From the NCBI GenBank assembly GCA_029212415.1, contig JARGOF010000011.1:1-64000 (forward strand): a stretch of DNA of 64,000 nt, written 5' to 3'. Source of the stretch: Rhizobiaceae bacterium (GTDB lineage Bacteria > Pseudomonadota > Alphaproteobacteria > Rhizobiales > Rhizobiaceae). Numbering within the stretch: the first letter of the stretch is position 1; each line of letters begins with the position of its first letter. Below are positions 27,441 to 37,416 of the stretch, in pieces. Below the pieces are notes generated by a model that had not been told where the DNA came from, searched no databases, and worked only from the letters and a program-made list of their open reading frames with translations. The position numbers were made by a program, and so were the translations under genes.

Positions 27441-28996
27441 GGTGACACGTACCTTTCTGCGCCCAGCGGCGGTATCAGCTGAATGCCGCTGGCGTTGACC
27501 AAAGTGCGGGTGCGCACCAGCTCGGCCGATTTTTCCAGATCGCCTGCCATATAGCGATCATCTGTGAGAACAGCGATGTCCTGTCGATAGACATCCATCA
27601 CCCGGGCAAGCGCTGCGCTGGTTTTCAACGGCGCGCGAAAGTGGATGCCCTGCGCGGCGCACAGCATCTCGATCCCCAATATGCGACCGAGATTGTCATT
27701 CATGTCGGCCAGACGGCGGGCGCCATGCGCCGCCATGGAAACATGATCTTCCTGATTGGCGCTGGTCGGCGTGCTGTCGGTCGAGCAGGGGTTGGCGCGC
27801 TGCTTGTTTTCGCTCATCAGCGCAGCGCTGGTGACTTCGGCAATCATCAGACCCGAATTGAGGCCGGGCTTTGGAGTCAGGAAGGGCGGCAGGTCGAAAC
27901 TCAATGTCGGATCAACCATCAGCGCAATGCGACGCTGCGAGATGGCGCCGATCTCGGCAATGGCAAGTGCGATCTGATCGGCGGCAAAAGCGACGGGTTC
28001 TGCGTGGAAATTGCCCCCGGAGATCACATCTCCCGTTTCGACGATGACCAGCGGATTGTCTGTCACCGCATTGGCCTCGATTTCGAGCGTCGTGCCAACC
28101 TGACGCAACAGGTCGATACAGGCACCGGTGACCTGCGGCTGGCAGCGGATGCAATAGGGATCCTGCACACGGGTATCGCCCTCACGGTGACTTTCGCGAA
28201 TGGCAGAACCTTCCATCAGGGCCCTTATGGCGCTTGCTGCTTCGATCTGGCCGCGGTGACCGCGCAAGGCGTGGATTTCAGGCCGCATGGGGGCGGTGGA
28301 CCCCATGATTGCATCGGTCGAAAGAGCGCTAATCAGCAGCGCATTTTCAGCGCAGCGCCAGGTTTCGAACAATTCGCCAAGCGCATAGGCGGTGGAAAAT
28401 TGCGTGCCGTTGATGAATGCCAGCCCTTCCTTCGGGCCCAGCGCAATCGGTTCCAGCCCGGCGGCCTCCAGAGCTGCGCGTCCCGGCAGGGTCTGGCCTT
28501 CGTGAACGGCTTCGCCCTCTCCGATAATGACCGCAGTCATATGGGCAAGCGGCGCCAGGTCACCGGAGGCACCAACGGATCCTTGAGCGGGAATGACGGG
28601 AATGACATTGCGGGCCAGCATCTGCTCCAGCAAGGTGACCAGTTCGAAACGCACCCCTGAAGCACCACGACAAAGCGAAAGCAGTTTCAGCACCATCATC
28701 ATGCGCACGGTGCGTTCGGGAACCGGGGCGCCGACCCCGCAGCAATGCGAAAGGATGAGGTTGCGTTGCAAGGTGGCTGCATCTGTGGGGGCAATCTTGA
28801 CGCTTGCCAGTTTGCCAAAGCCTGTGTTGACCCCATAGACGGCGGCATCTCCGGCGACGACTTCGGCAATGATGGCCGCAGCGGCATCAATGCCTGGGCG
28901 GCAGGCCGGATCAACCCTGATGTCCGGTTCGTTCCAGTAGATGGATTCAAGCTGCGCCAGCGACATGGTGCCGGGTGTCAGGGTGATGGCAGTCAT
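27437..28996 (-). CDS. hutH: Histidine ammonia-lyase
   Basis: From the ATG at 28996, which overlaps the hutI stop as TGATG, the protein has 519 residues. It has [13 protein letters not shown] (about 54-66), and Ala143-Ser144-Gly145 in [12 protein letters not shown]. This triad cyclises to the MIO electrophile. [14 protein letters not shown] and a [15 protein letters not shown] segment are also present. It removes ammonia from L-histidine to give urocanate, the first pathway step. The open frame extends to 29077, but that start lies inside hutI and adds unrelated residues. Confidence 0.97.
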   Translation of the reverse strand: MTAITLTPGTMSLAQLESIYWNEPDIRVDPACRPGIDAAAAIIAEVVAGDAAVYGVNTGFGKLASVKIAPTDAATLQRNLILSHCCGVGAPVPERTVRMMMVLKLLSLCRGASGVRFELVTLLEQMLARNVIPVIPAQGSVGASGDLAPLAHMTAVIIGEGEAVHEGQTLPGRAALEAAGLEPIALGPKEGLAFINGTQFSTAYALGELFETWRCAENALLISALSTDAIMGSTAPMRPEIHALRGHRGQIEAASAIRALMEGSAIRESHREGDTRVQDPYCIRCQPQVTGACIDLLRQVGTTLEIEANAVTDNPLVIVETGDVISGGNFHAEPVAFAADQIALAIAEIGAISQRRIALMVDPTLSFDLPPFLTPKPGLNSGLMIAEVTSAALMSENKQRANPCSTDSTPTSANQEDHVSMAAHGARRLADMNDNLGRILGIEMLCAAQGIHFRAPLKTSAALARVMDVYRQDIAVLTDDRYMAGDLEKSAELVRTRTLVNASGIQLIPPLGAERYVSP

Positions 28997-30198
28997 CAAA
29001 GGCTCCCGACGATGCGGCGCGTGAGAGGGTTGAACCCCATTCGGTAGGCGAGTTCCGCCGGGTGGGTGACATCCCACAGTGCAAGTTCGGCGCTTTTTCC
29101 AGTCTCAATGGTGCCGACATGCGCCAGCCCCAGTGCCCGTGCCGCATTCCGCGTCACGCCTGCCAAAGCCTCTTGCGGCGTAAGGCGGAACAAGGTGCAC
29201 GCCATATTCATGCTCAGGAGCAGTGAGCTGAGCGGCGATGATCCGGGGTTGCAATCTGTGGCAAGCGCCATGTCGACGCCGTACTGCCTGAAGAGGTCCA
29301 CCGGTGGCTTCTGTGTCTCGCGCAATGTGTAAAATGCGCCAGGCAGCAGGACAGCGACAGTGCCGGCATTGCTGAGCGCGATGACACCTTCTTCATCCAG
29401 ATATTCAAGGTGGTCGACCGACAATGCGCCCAATTCAGCGGCCATTTTGGCGCCGCCGAGATTGGAGAGTTGTTCCGCATGCAATTTGATCGGCAGGCCG
29501 AGGCTGCGGGCCCTTTCGAAGACCCGCCTGATCTGCGCCGGAGAAAAGGCGATGCCCTCGCAAAATCCGTCAACCGCGTCGACCAGACCTTCGCGAAAGG
29601 CGACCTCAAGGGTGGGAATGCACACATCATCAATATAGGCGTCCGGCCTGTCCGCATAGTCTGCCGGAATGGCGTGTGCGCCGAGAAAACTGGTGCGAAT
29701 GCGAATATTGCGTTGTTTTGAAATGGCGCGCGCCGTGCGCAGCATGCGCAATTCGGTCTCGCAATCCAGGCCGTAGCCGGATTTGACCTCGATTGTCGCT
29801 GCACCTTCGGCAATGAGTTGATCGACCCGGGCAAGCGCCGAGGCCAGCAATGCGGCGTTGCTGGCGCTGCGTGTTGCTGTCACTGTCGCGTTGATGCCAC
29901 CACCGGCGCGGGCGATGTCCTCATAGGAAGCGCCCTGCAAGCGCATTTCGAATTCTCGGGCGCGGTTGCCACCGGCGACGATATGGGTGTGACAGTCGAT
30001 CAGGGCAGGGGTGATCAACCGCCCGTCCACATCCTCAATCGGCAAATGGCTGAAAGTTTGCGGAATGTCAGGTGCGGAACCCAGCCAGGATATGCTGCCG
30101 TCCACAACGACAATCGCGCCCTGTTCGATGAGGCCATAGTCGGCCCCGCCCTTTGTCATGGTGGCAATTTGGGCGTTCTGGAGGATAAATCCAGTCAT
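28996..30198 (-). CDS. hutI: Imidazolonepropionase
   Basis: The 400-residue amidohydrolase carries the metal site [20 protein letters not shown] and the family segments [34 protein letters not shown] and [11 protein letters not shown]. It hydrolyses imidazolone-propionate to N-formimino-glutamate, the third pathway step. It is the first gene of the leftward hut operon. Its start is 33 bases from the palindromic operator shared with hutF. Confidence 0.96.
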   Translation of the reverse strand: MTGFILQNAQIATMTKGGADYGLIEQGAIVVVDGSISWLGSAPDIPQTFSHLPIEDVDGRLITPALIDCHTHIVAGGNRAREFEMRLQGASYEDIARAGGGINATVTATRSASNAALLASALARVDQLIAEGAATIEVKSGYGLDCETELRMLRTARAISKQRNIRIRTSFLGAHAIPADYADRPDAYIDDVCIPTLEVAFREGLVDAVDGFCEGIAFSPAQIRRVFERARSLGLPIKLHAEQLSNLGGAKMAAELGALSVDHLEYLDEEGVIALSNAGTVAVLLPGAFYTLRETQKPPVDLFRQYGVDMALATDCNPGSSPLSSLLLSMNMACTLFRLTPQEALAGVTRNAARALGLAHVGTIETGKSAELALWDVTHPAELAYRMGFNPLTRRIVGSL

Positions 30199-30231
30199 GG
30201 ATCATCTGCTTTCGGCTTTTGCTTTCTTCCG

Positions 30232-30253
30232 TTATTATGTATATTCATAATAA
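30232..30253. promoter_or_regulatory. Probable HutC operator between hutI and hutF
   Basis: A perfect palindrome has 8-base arms TTATTATG (30232-30239) and CATAATAA (30246-30253) around TATATT. Its centre, ATGTATATTCAT, resembles the TGTATA-rich sites of GntR/HutC repressors. It sits in the 81-base gap between the divergent starts, where one bound repressor can block both promoters. Confidence 0.7.
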
Positions 30254-30279
30254 ATTATTGTCAACGAAATGGAGTGGGC

Positions 30280-31653
30280 ATGACGCCGCTTTTTGCTGAA
30301 CAGGCCCTTCTTCCCGATGGCTGGGCCAGGAACGTGCGGATCGTCGTGGATGAAGCCGGTGTCATCGCCAGCGTGACGCCGTACAGCACGCCGCAGCCAT
30401 CCGATCTGAACCTGCAGTCAAGGCTGCTGCTGCCCGCCCTGTGCAATGTGCACAGCCACGCGTTCCAGCGGGCCATGTCGGGCATGACGGAATACCGCTC
30501 TGCCAAACACGATGATTTCTGGACCTGGCGAAGGCTGATGTATCGTTTTCTGGATGTGCTCACCCCGGATCACATCGAGGCGATTGCCGCCCTTGTCTAT
30601 GTGGAGATGCTGGAGGCGGGTTATGCCGCCGTCGGCGAGTTTCACTATGTGCACCACCAGCCCGGCGGGCGCGCCTATGACAATCGTGCCGAATTGTCTG
30701 AACGCATCTTTGCAGCCAGCCAGCTGTCCGGCATTGGCCTGACCCATCTGCCGGTTCTCTATTCCTATGGTGGCGCCGGTAAAGCGCCATTGCACGGTGG
30801 ACAATTGCGCTTTGGCAATGATCTGGAGGACTTCACACGGCTTTTTGAAGCCGCCAAAAAGGCCATGAACCATCTTGCGCCCGACAGCGCAATCGGTGTC
30901 GCGCCCCATTCCCTGCGAGCCATGGACCCGCAACACCTCAAACAGATCGCCTCACGCTTTAAGCAGGGGCCAATCCATATTCATGCAGCCGAACAGGTCA
31001 GGGAAGTCGAAGACGTCAAGGCCTGGCTGGGCGCCCGTCCGGTTGAATATCTGCTGGATGAGGTGGGTATCGATCCGCGCTGGTGCCTGATCCACACCAC
31101 CCAGATGAACGACACGGAGACCAGGGGGCTGGCGCAATCGGGCGCCGTTGCCGGCCTGTGTCCGATCACCGAGGCCAATCTCGGCGATGGCATATTCAAC
31201 GGGCAGGAATTCCTCGCGGCAGGGGGCACCTTCGCCATCGGTTCGGATTCCAATATTCGCATTTCCCTGTCTGAGGAATTGCGGCAGCTGGAATACAGTC
31301 AGCGGCTGTCGCACAGGGCCCGCAACATCATGGCGTCGAACGATCTGTCGACGGGGCACTTGCTCTACACGAAGGCTGCCGCGGGCGGTGCGCAGGCCCT
31401 GCAGCGCAACAGTGGCGCTCTGCAAGTCGGAAATTGGGCTGATCTGGTCGCCATTGATACGCAGGGCATTCATCTGTGTGGATTGTCGCAAAGACAGCTT
31501 CTTGATGGCTGGATTTTTTCCGGCAATGACCGGCTTGTAACGGACGTCTGGTCGGCGGGGCGTCATTGTGTGCAAAATGGCCGCCACCGGCAGCGCGATT
31601 CGATTGTGCATCACTATCGTGGTGTGCTTCGCGAACTGACCAATCTTCTGTGA
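30280..31653 (+). CDS. hutF: Formimidoylglutamate deiminase
   Basis: The ATG at 30280 has GGAG six bases before it and gives 457 residues; the frame extends upstream into hutI, but without sense. The protein has the amidohydrolase metal motif NVHSH (His58, His60), the HutF-typical FQRAMSGMTEY and FHYVHHQPGG, VAPHSLRAM, HIHAAEQ, and GSDSNIRISLSEELRQLEY. It deiminates N-formimino-glutamate to N-formyl-glutamate, the substrate of HutG. It is divergent from hutI and followed 16 bases later by hutC. Confidence 0.95.
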   Translation: MTPLFAEQALLPDGWARNVRIVVDEAGVIASVTPYSTPQPSDLNLQSRLLLPALCNVHSHAFQRAMSGMTEYRSAKHDDFWTWRRLMYRFLDVLTPDHIEAIAALVYVEMLEAGYAAVGEFHYVHHQPGGRAYDNRAELSERIFAASQLSGIGLTHLPVLYSYGGAGKAPLHGGQLRFGNDLEDFTRLFEAAKKAMNHLAPDSAIGVAPHSLRAMDPQHLKQIASRFKQGPIHIHAAEQVREVEDVKAWLGARPVEYLLDEVGIDPRWCLIHTTQMNDTETRGLAQSGAVAGLCPITEANLGDGIFNGQEFLAAGGTFAIGSDSNIRISLSEELRQLEYSQRLSHRARNIMASNDLSTGHLLYTKAAAGGAQALQRNSGALQVGNWADLVAIDTQGIHLCGLSQRQLLDGWIFSGNDRLVTDVWSAGRHCVQNGRHRQRDSIVHHYRGVLRELTNLL

Positions 31654-31669
31654 CGGGATCACTATCGGC

Positions 31670-32377
31670 ATGCGCAGCTACAAGGACATTCACAATATTC
31701 TGCTGGAGCGTATCAAGAGCGGTGAGTGGCCGCAGGGCGGCCTGATTCCTGCAGAGGCGGATCTGGCACTTGAATTTGGCTGCACGCGGGTGACGGTCAA
31801 CCGGGCGATGCAGGCGCTTGCCGATGGCGGGCTTCTCGAGCGGCGGCGCAAGGCCGGAACGCGGGTTATCCAGCGTCTGACACGCAACGCGCATGTCCAG
31901 ATCCCGATCGTTCGCCATGAGATCGAAAAGCGTGGTGGGAATTACAAATATCTGCTGATCAGCCGGGAAGAAGTGACTGCGCCACAAAAGGTTCAGGCCG
32001 AACTGGCCATCGGGCCGGAGGAAACTGCTCTGCATATCCTTAGCCTGCATTTTGCCGATGGCAAACCCTATCAACTGGAAGACCGCTGGATTGCCTTGGG
32101 CACCGTGCCCCTGGCGCGGCAGGAAAGCTTTGATGCAATCAGCCCCAATGAATGGCTGTTGCAGCAGGTCCCCTATACAAATGCGGAACATGTTTTTCGC
32201 GCCGCACAGCCCACACCGGAAGATGACGACCATTTGAAACTGGCGCCAGTCGAACCGGTCTTCATCATAGAGCGGACAACATGGTTGTCGGACAAGGCGG
32301 TGACCCACGTCCGGCTGGTTCACCCGGGCAACAGTTTTCAACTGGTCACCCGCGACCAGAATGCTGCCACGCTTTAG
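31670..32377 (+). CDS. hutC: Histidine utilisation repressor, GntR/UTRA family
   Basis: The 235-residue protein has a GntR winged helix at residues 1-68 (LIPAEADLALEFGCTRVTVNRAMQALADGGLLERRRKAGTRVI). The C-terminal UTRA effector domain includes LHFADGKPYQLEDRWIAL and a final segment that commonly binds urocanate in this family. It follows hutF directly and is therefore autoregulated if the 30232-30253 palindrome is its operator. Confidence 0.93.
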   Translation: MRSYKDIHNILLERIKSGEWPQGGLIPAEADLALEFGCTRVTVNRAMQALADGGLLERRRKAGTRVIQRLTRNAHVQIPIVRHEIEKRGGNYKYLLISREEVTAPQKVQAELAIGPEETALHILSLHFADGKPYQLEDRWIALGTVPLARQESFDAISPNEWLLQQVPYTNAEHVFRAAQPTPEDDDHLKLAPVEPVFIIERTTWLSDKAVTHVRLVHPGNSFQLVTRDQNAATL

Positions 32378-32499
32378 AAAAACTTCTGCGCCTGTCCAAA
32401 AGACATTGACGCTGGGCAATTCGAACGCCAACCTGAAGAGCGACGGAACTGCGCGCCAATTGCCGGGCCAGGGCCGGATGTCAGCTTTCGGGAGCTATT

Positions 32500-33393
32500 G
32501 TGAGCAAGCGCTATTACGGTCTGCCATCTCTGACCAGCCTGGCCGTGTTCGAGGCCACGGCCCGCCATCTGAGCCTCAAACAGGCCGCCTCGGAACTCAA
32601 CGTCACACCTGGCGCTGTCAGTCACCAGATCAAGGCACTGGAAAGTGAAGTCGGCAAACCCCTGTTCAAACGTATCCACAGGGGCGTGGAGCTGACGCAG
32701 GCCGGTGAAGAGCTTCACTTCGTTCTGGCCTCATCCTTTGCACAGATGGCCTCCTCCATCGACATGATCAGTTCCGGCGCATCCGAGCCAACGATCACCA
32801 TCGGCGCAACCACGGCCGTTGCAGGCCTTTGGCTGATGCCGAGGATGGGGCGTTTCCTGCAGGCACATCCCGATGTGCGTCTTAACCACCGGGTTTCCGA
32901 CACGCCCTTCGATCTCGCCCGTACGGATGTGGATCTGGTCGTGCGATACGGGTCTGGTCGGCGCGATGGAGAACATTCGGTCAAACTGTTTTCCGATACG
33001 GTCGTGCCGGTTTGCAGCCCGGAATTTGCCGAAAACCATGTGGTGCAGAGCTGTGAAGATCTGCTGGCGCAACCTTTGCTGCAACTGGAAGGCCTGGATA
33101 CCGGCTGGTTGGGTTGGAGGGGATGGTTTGCCGAATGCGGCGTCGATGCGCCGCGGATAATCGGCCCGAAATTCAACAATTATACCATTGCACTGCAGGC
33201 GGCAGAACAGGGCGCCGGCATCGCTCTTGGATGGCAGCGGCTGATTGATCGATATCTGTCAGCACAAAGGCTGGTTGTGCTGCCCGGCTTTCGCGTGACG
33301 CCGCCGGGGGCCTTTTATCTCTCCTGGAGCAGCAAGAAAGAACCTGATTCGTCCCTTGCGCTGGTGCGCGACTGGCTGGTGCAGGCGGTGTGA
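32500..33393 (+). CDS. LysR family transcriptional regulator, GcvA-like
   Basis: The start is a GTG at 32500 with GGAG five bases upstream. The 297-residue protein has a LysR winged helix-turn-helix (LTSLAVFEATARHLSLKQAASELNVTPGAVSHQIKALE, residues 7-43), followed by a LysR effector domain with ITIGATTAVAGLWLMPRMGRF. The GAVSHQIK recognition helix is of the GcvA/AmpR type. It lies immediately before the Rieske oxygenase gene in the same direction and is the best candidate for its regulator. The inducer is unknown. Confidence 0.9.
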   Translation: MSKRYYGLPSLTSLAVFEATARHLSLKQAASELNVTPGAVSHQIKALESEVGKPLFKRIHRGVELTQAGEELHFVLASSFAQMASSIDMISSGASEPTITIGATTAVAGLWLMPRMGRFLQAHPDVRLNHRVSDTPFDLARTDVDLVVRYGSGRRDGEHSVKLFSDTVVPVCSPEFAENHVVQSCEDLLAQPLLQLEGLDTGWLGWRGWFAECGVDAPRIIGPKFNNYTIALQAAEQGAGIALGWQRLIDRYLSAQRLVVLPGFRVTPPGAFYLSWSSKKEPDSSLALVRDWLVQAV

Positions 33394-33395
33394 GT

Positions 33396-33443
33396 TTTCA
33401 GGTGAATTATACTCACCTGAAAGCGAATTGATTCCGAATTGAT
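33396..33443. promoter_or_regulatory. 27-base palindrome and tandem direct repeats before the Rieske gene
   Basis: A perfect inverted repeat has 10-base arms TTTCAGGTGA (33396-33405) and TCACCTGAAA (33413-33422) around ATTATAC. Right after it, GAATTGAT occurs twice at an 11-base period (33425-33432, 33436-33443), on the same face of the helix. The element starts 3 bases after the LysR stop and ends 57 bases before the oxygenase start. It may be an operator, or a terminator for the LysR gene, though no T run follows it. Confidence 0.6.
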
Positions 33444-33500
33444 CGATACCCGGTTTGTGCGTCATGAATGCAAACAGAATGCGTTCTCATGGAGGGTGTG

Positions 33501-34673
33501 ATGGGTTTTGTTCAGCCGGTTGATCTGGAGCGTGTCATGAGACCCGTCCATCAGGCGCAGGGTCTTGCCAATGAATTCTATGTGGACCCGAACCTGTTCG
33601 AGCAGGAAAAAACAGCCGTCTTCTTTCGGAACTGGACGGCGATCGGTTTTTGCAAGGATGTGCCCGAACCCGGCGATGCCATGCCCGTTGATCTGCTTGG
33701 GCAGCCCCTGTTGGTGGTGCATGGACGCGACGGCATGGTGCGGGTTTTCCAGAACACCTGCCGCCACCGTGGCATGATCCTGATGGAGCAAAAAGGCAGA
33801 CTGCGTGGCGCGATCCGCTGTCCCTATCATTCCTGGTGTTACGATCATGACGGCGCCTTGAAAACCACCCCCCATGTGGGCGGACCGGGAAAGAATATCC
33901 ACGAGGATATTGATCGCAGCACCTTGGGGCTGTTTCCCATTCGCTGCCATGTCTGGCGCGATATCCTTTTCGTCAATCTGTCTGGCGATGCACCGGAGTT
34001 TGACGATTACGCCGCAGACCTGAAGGCGCGCTGGGCCGAATTCGATCAGCCCTTGCATCCCGGCGGCGAGGAAAGTGCGTTCCGCCTGGAGCTTGATACC
34101 AATTGGAAGCTGGCGGTCGAAAACTATTGTGAAAGCTATCATCTTCCCTGGGTTCATCCCGGTCTCAACAGCTATTCCCGGCTGGAAGACCATTACAACA
34201 TCGAACAGCCAGGGCGATTCTCAGGGCAGGGCACCCGCGTCTACCGGCCAATGATCGATGAGGGGCGCGCGCCTTTTCCGGATTTTGAGGGCCTTGGTGA
34301 AAAATGGCAGGCCGGTGCGGAATATATTGCGCTTTATCCCAATGTCCTGCTGGGTGTGCACCGTGATCATGCCTTCGCCATCATCCTGCAGCCGGTGACC
34401 CAGGAAAAGACCATCGAGCACGTGCAGCTTTATTACGCCACCGGCGATACGACCGAGGCAGACCGCTGCGATATGCGCGCCGCCAATGCCGAACTCTGGA
34501 AGACGGTGTTTGCAGAAGATGTTTTTGTGGTGGAAGGCATGCAAAGGGGACGGCACGGGGCGCAATTTGATGGCGGACGATTCTCTCCGGTCATGGACAG
34601 TGCGACCCATCTTTTTCACCATTGGGTGGCTGACCAGTTTGCTGCTTCGCTGCAGGACAAAGAACCGGTCTGA
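33501..34673 (+). CDS. Rieske non-haem iron oxygenase, alpha subunit
   Basis: The ATG at 33501 with GGAGG five bases upstream gives 390 residues. The Rieske 2Fe-2S ligands are Cys87-His89 and Cys107-His110 in CRHRG and CPYHSW. The mononuclear iron site lies in NWKLAVENYCESYHLPWVHP, with two His ligands. It is a terminal oxygenase needing electrons from a reductase that is not encoded next to it. The FAD/GcvT neighbour suggests an N-demethylating role on a methylated amine such as a betaine; this is inference. It ends overlapping the next gene as TGATG. Confidence 0.92.
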   Translation: MGFVQPVDLERVMRPVHQAQGLANEFYVDPNLFEQEKTAVFFRNWTAIGFCKDVPEPGDAMPVDLLGQPLLVVHGRDGMVRVFQNTCRHRGMILMEQKGRLRGAIRCPYHSWCYDHDGALKTTPHVGGPGKNIHEDIDRSTLGLFPIRCHVWRDILFVNLSGDAPEFDDYAADLKARWAEFDQPLHPGGEESAFRLELDTNWKLAVENYCESYHLPWVHPGLNSYSRLEDHYNIEQPGRFSGQGTRVYRPMIDEGRAPFPDFEGLGEKWQAGAEYIALYPNVLLGVHRDHAFAIILQPVTQEKTIEHVQLYYATGDTTEADRCDMRAANAELWKTVFAEDVFVVEGMQRGRHGAQFDGGRFSPVMDSATHLFHHWVADQFAASLQDKEPV

Positions 34674-34903
34674 TGGTGAACGCGGAAAATTTGAACGTAG
34701 CCTTGCTGGATGCCCACGACAGAGCCGAGGGCGGTCGATTGGCCGAACTCTATCATAGGGCTGCAAGCATCAGTGAACAGGCCGGTGAGATGGATCAGGC
34801 CTGTTTTTATTTCACCCATGCCTATGTTTTTGCCCTGCAGGAGGGCCTGCCCATGTGTACGGACCTCCATGCACGGCTGAAAGCGCTTGGTCGCGAAGAA
34901 TAA
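34673..34903 (+). CDS. Small acidic protein between the oxygenase and dehydrogenase genes
   Basis: The 76-residue helical protein is translationally coupled to the oxygenase gene by a TGATG overlap. It has no signal peptide or metal motif; the sequence is rich in Ala, Glu and Leu, with three predicted helices (GGRLAELYHRAASISEQAGE, then DQACFYFTHAYVFALQEG). It may be a helper or structural partner of the oxygenase. No family is recognised. Confidence 0.75.
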   Translation: MVNAENLNVALLDAHDRAEGGRLAELYHRAASISEQAGEMDQACFYFTHAYVFALQEGLPMCTDLHARLKALGREE

Positions 34904-34945
34904 CCGCCCGGCAGATGCAACAAGCCGGTAATCGAAAGTGAACAG

Positions 34946-37372
34946 ATGAAATCACATGCAAAGGTCGTGGTCATTGGCGGTGGTGTCGTCGGATGTTCGG
35001 TTCTCTATCATCTGACCCGCTTCGGCTGGCGTGATGTGGTTCTTGTTGAGCGGTCTGAGCTCACGTCCGGTTCAACATGGCATGCGGCCGGCGGCATGCA
35101 CACGATTAACGGGGATCCCAATGTTGCGAAACTGCAAAAATATACGATTGATCTCTACCGCGAGATAGAAGCGCTTTCGGGGCAGGATATCGGTCTGCAC
35201 ATGACGGGTGGGGTCATGTTGGCTGCCACCCAGGCGCGTTTTGACTGGCTCAAATCCATCGTCGCCAAAGGAAAGATCACCGGGCTTGAGGCAGAGATCA
35301 TTTCGCCGCGCGAAGCCCACGATCTGATGCCTTTGCTGGATCCGGATCAATTTGTCGGTGCCCTTTACGATGAGGTGGAAGGCCATCTGGACCCCTATGG
35401 CACAACCCATGCCTATGCGAAATCCGCCAAGATGGGCGGCGCCGAAATATACACCCATACAAAGGTTGAAGACCTCGTGCAGCGACCGGATGGCCATTGG
35501 CGGGTGATGACCAATGCCGGTGAAATCATCGCCGAGCATATCGTCAATGCCGGTGGTCTTTGGGCGCGGGAGGTGGGTCGCATGGTCGGTCTGGAGCTGC
35601 CCGTGCTGGCGATGGAGCACATGTATCTGATCACCGAAGACATGGATGAGGTGTCCGATTTCAACCAGGCCACGGGGAAGGAAATGCTCCACGCCGTCGA
35701 TTTCGATGGTGAACTCTATTTGCGGCAGGAACGCAAGGGCATGCTGATGGGCACCTATGAGAAGGATTGCCGCCCCTGGAGTGAACGCGAAACACCCTGG
35801 TCTTTCGGACACGAATTGCTGGAACCTGACATCGACCGGATCATTCCCGAGCTGGAAGTCGGCTTCCGGCATTTCCCCGCTTTCAACAATGTCGGCATCA
35901 AACAGATCATCAATGGCCCCTTCACGTTTTCGTCTGATGGCAACCCTTTGGTCGGTCCGGTGCGCGGTCTGCGCGGTTTCTGGTCTGCCTGTGCCGTGAT
36001 GGCTGGGTTTTCACAAGGTGGAGGCGTCGGCCTGGCTCTGGCAAACTGGATGATCCATGATGATCCGGGCTTCGATGTCTTTGCCATGGACATTGCCCGC
36101 TATGGCGATTTTGCCACCATGGCCTATACCAATGCCAGGGTGCGCGAGAACTATGCGCGGCGGTTTTCGATACGGTTTCCCAATGAGGAACTGAAGGCCG
36201 CCAGAGGCCTGCGCACGACGCCGATTCACGGAGAGCTGAAAGCCGCTGGCGCGCAATTTGGCGCGGCCCATGGGCTGGAAGTGCCCCTGTGGTTTGCGCC
36301 GCAAGGCGTGGAAGACAGGTTTTCCTGGCGCCGCTCGACCGATTTCGAGCATGTCGGGGCGGAAGCCAGGGCGGTGCGCGATGGCGTCGGGCTGATGGAA
36401 ATATCCGGTTTTGCAAAATACCGCATCACCGGTGCCGGAAGCACCGACTGGCTGGACCGGCTTCTTGCCTGCCGCCTTCCCGGGCAAGGGCGCATGACGC
36501 TGGCGCCGATGCTCAAACAGGACGGCAAGCTGATCGGTGATTTCACGCTCGCCCGATTGAGCGACAACGAATGGTTTCTTGCCGGATCGGGCATCGCTGA
36601 AGATTATCACATGCGCTGGTTTGAACAGCATCTGCCGGATGATGGTTCGGTCGAAATTGAAGCCTATGGCGGCAATCTTGTGGGCCTGTCGATTGCCGGG
36701 CCACAGGCACGTCAGGTATTGCAGAACGTCACACAGACAGATGTGAGCGCCGAAGCCTTCCGCTTCATGCACTTTGCGCGGATGGATATCGGCATGGCCG
36801 AAGCCCTTGTCGGCCGCGTCTCGTTCACCGGTGATCTGGGCTATGAAATCTGGATGAAACCGGAATTGCAGCGTCATGTGTTCAACGAACTGATGGACGC
36901 CGGTGCCGGGTTCGGTATCAGGCTGTTCGGATTGCGCGCGCTCAATGCGTTGCGGCTGGAAAAGGGATTTGGCGGATGGGCGCGCGAGTACCGGCCACTC
37001 TACGGGCCCTGCGAAACAGGTCTTGATCGTTTTGTTGCCTATGACAAACCGGCAGATTTCATGGGCAAGGCTGCGGCAATTGCCGAAAGACAGGACGGTG
37101 GCGCCATGCACCTGTGCACATTTGTCGTGGACGCCACGGACGCCGATGTCATTGGTGACGAGCCCATCAGCCTGGATGGTCATGTCTGTGGCTGGGTGAC
37201 ATCAGGTGGCTATGCCCATGCTGCGCATGTTTCCGTCGCGATGGGGTATGTGCCGCGCGAAAAGGCGGAGACCAGCGCAGGCTGGCAGATCGAAATATTG
37301 GGAGAAAATATCACTGCCAGACTGCAATCCCACCCATTGTTTGATGCCAATGGATCGCGGATGCGATCGTAA
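34946..37372 (+). CDS. FAD-dependent oxidoreductase fused to GcvT domain (dimethylglycine/sarcosine dehydrogenase-like)
   Basis: The 808-residue protein has an N-terminal FAD-binding Rossmann motif GGGVVG (11-16) and STWHAAGG with His46, the position of covalent flavin attachment in dimethylglycine dehydrogenases. The FAD domain runs to about residue 375. The C-terminal half (about 420-800) is a GcvT/aminomethyltransferase-type folate-binding domain (DVGLMEI-like RDGVGLMEISGFAKYRI, SFTGDLGYEIWMKPE). The pair oxidises an N-methyl group and passes the one-carbon unit to tetrahydrofolate. With the Rieske oxygenase it forms a likely demethylation pathway. Confidence 0.92.
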   Translation: MKSHAKVVVIGGGVVGCSVLYHLTRFGWRDVVLVERSELTSGSTWHAAGGMHTINGDPNVAKLQKYTIDLYREIEALSGQDIGLHMTGGVMLAATQARFDWLKSIVAKGKITGLEAEIISPREAHDLMPLLDPDQFVGALYDEVEGHLDPYGTTHAYAKSAKMGGAEIYTHTKVEDLVQRPDGHWRVMTNAGEIIAEHIVNAGGLWAREVGRMVGLELPVLAMEHMYLITEDMDEVSDFNQATGKEMLHAVDFDGELYLRQERKGMLMGTYEKDCRPWSERETPWSFGHELLEPDIDRIIPELEVGFRHFPAFNNVGIKQIINGPFTFSSDGNPLVGPVRGLRGFWSACAVMAGFSQGGGVGLALANWMIHDDPGFDVFAMDIARYGDFATMAYTNARVRENYARRFSIRFPNEELKAARGLRTTPIHGELKAAGAQFGAAHGLEVPLWFAPQGVEDRFSWRRSTDFEHVGAEARAVRDGVGLMEISGFAKYRITGAGSTDWLDRLLACRLPGQGRMTLAPMLKQDGKLIGDFTLARLSDNEWFLAGSGIAEDYHMRWFEQHLPDDGSVEIEAYGGNLVGLSIAGPQARQVLQNVTQTDVSAEAFRFMHFARMDIGMAEALVGRVSFTGDLGYEIWMKPELQRHVFNELMDAGAGFGIRLFGLRALNALRLEKGFGGWAREYRPLYGPCETGLDRFVAYDKPADFMGKAAAIAERQDGGAMHLCTFVVDATDADVIGDEPISLDGHVCGWVTSGGYAHAAHVSVAMGYVPREKAETSAGWQIEILGENITARLQSHPLFDANGSRMRS

Positions 37373-37416
37373 ATTAATGTTCCTCCACCGCAACGGCCTG
37401 ACCGGAAACCCAGGAA

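Noticed and set aside
32361-32648. 95-codon plus-strand frame overlapping hutC and LysR starts
   Set aside because: It is out of frame with both neighbours, and its codons are explained by the LysR gene; no motif.
36011-37183. 390-codon minus-strand open frame opposite the FAD/GcvT gene
   Set aside because: It has no recognisable motif and lies wholly within a well-supported gene on the other strand. GC-rich coding DNA often leaves such antisense frames open.
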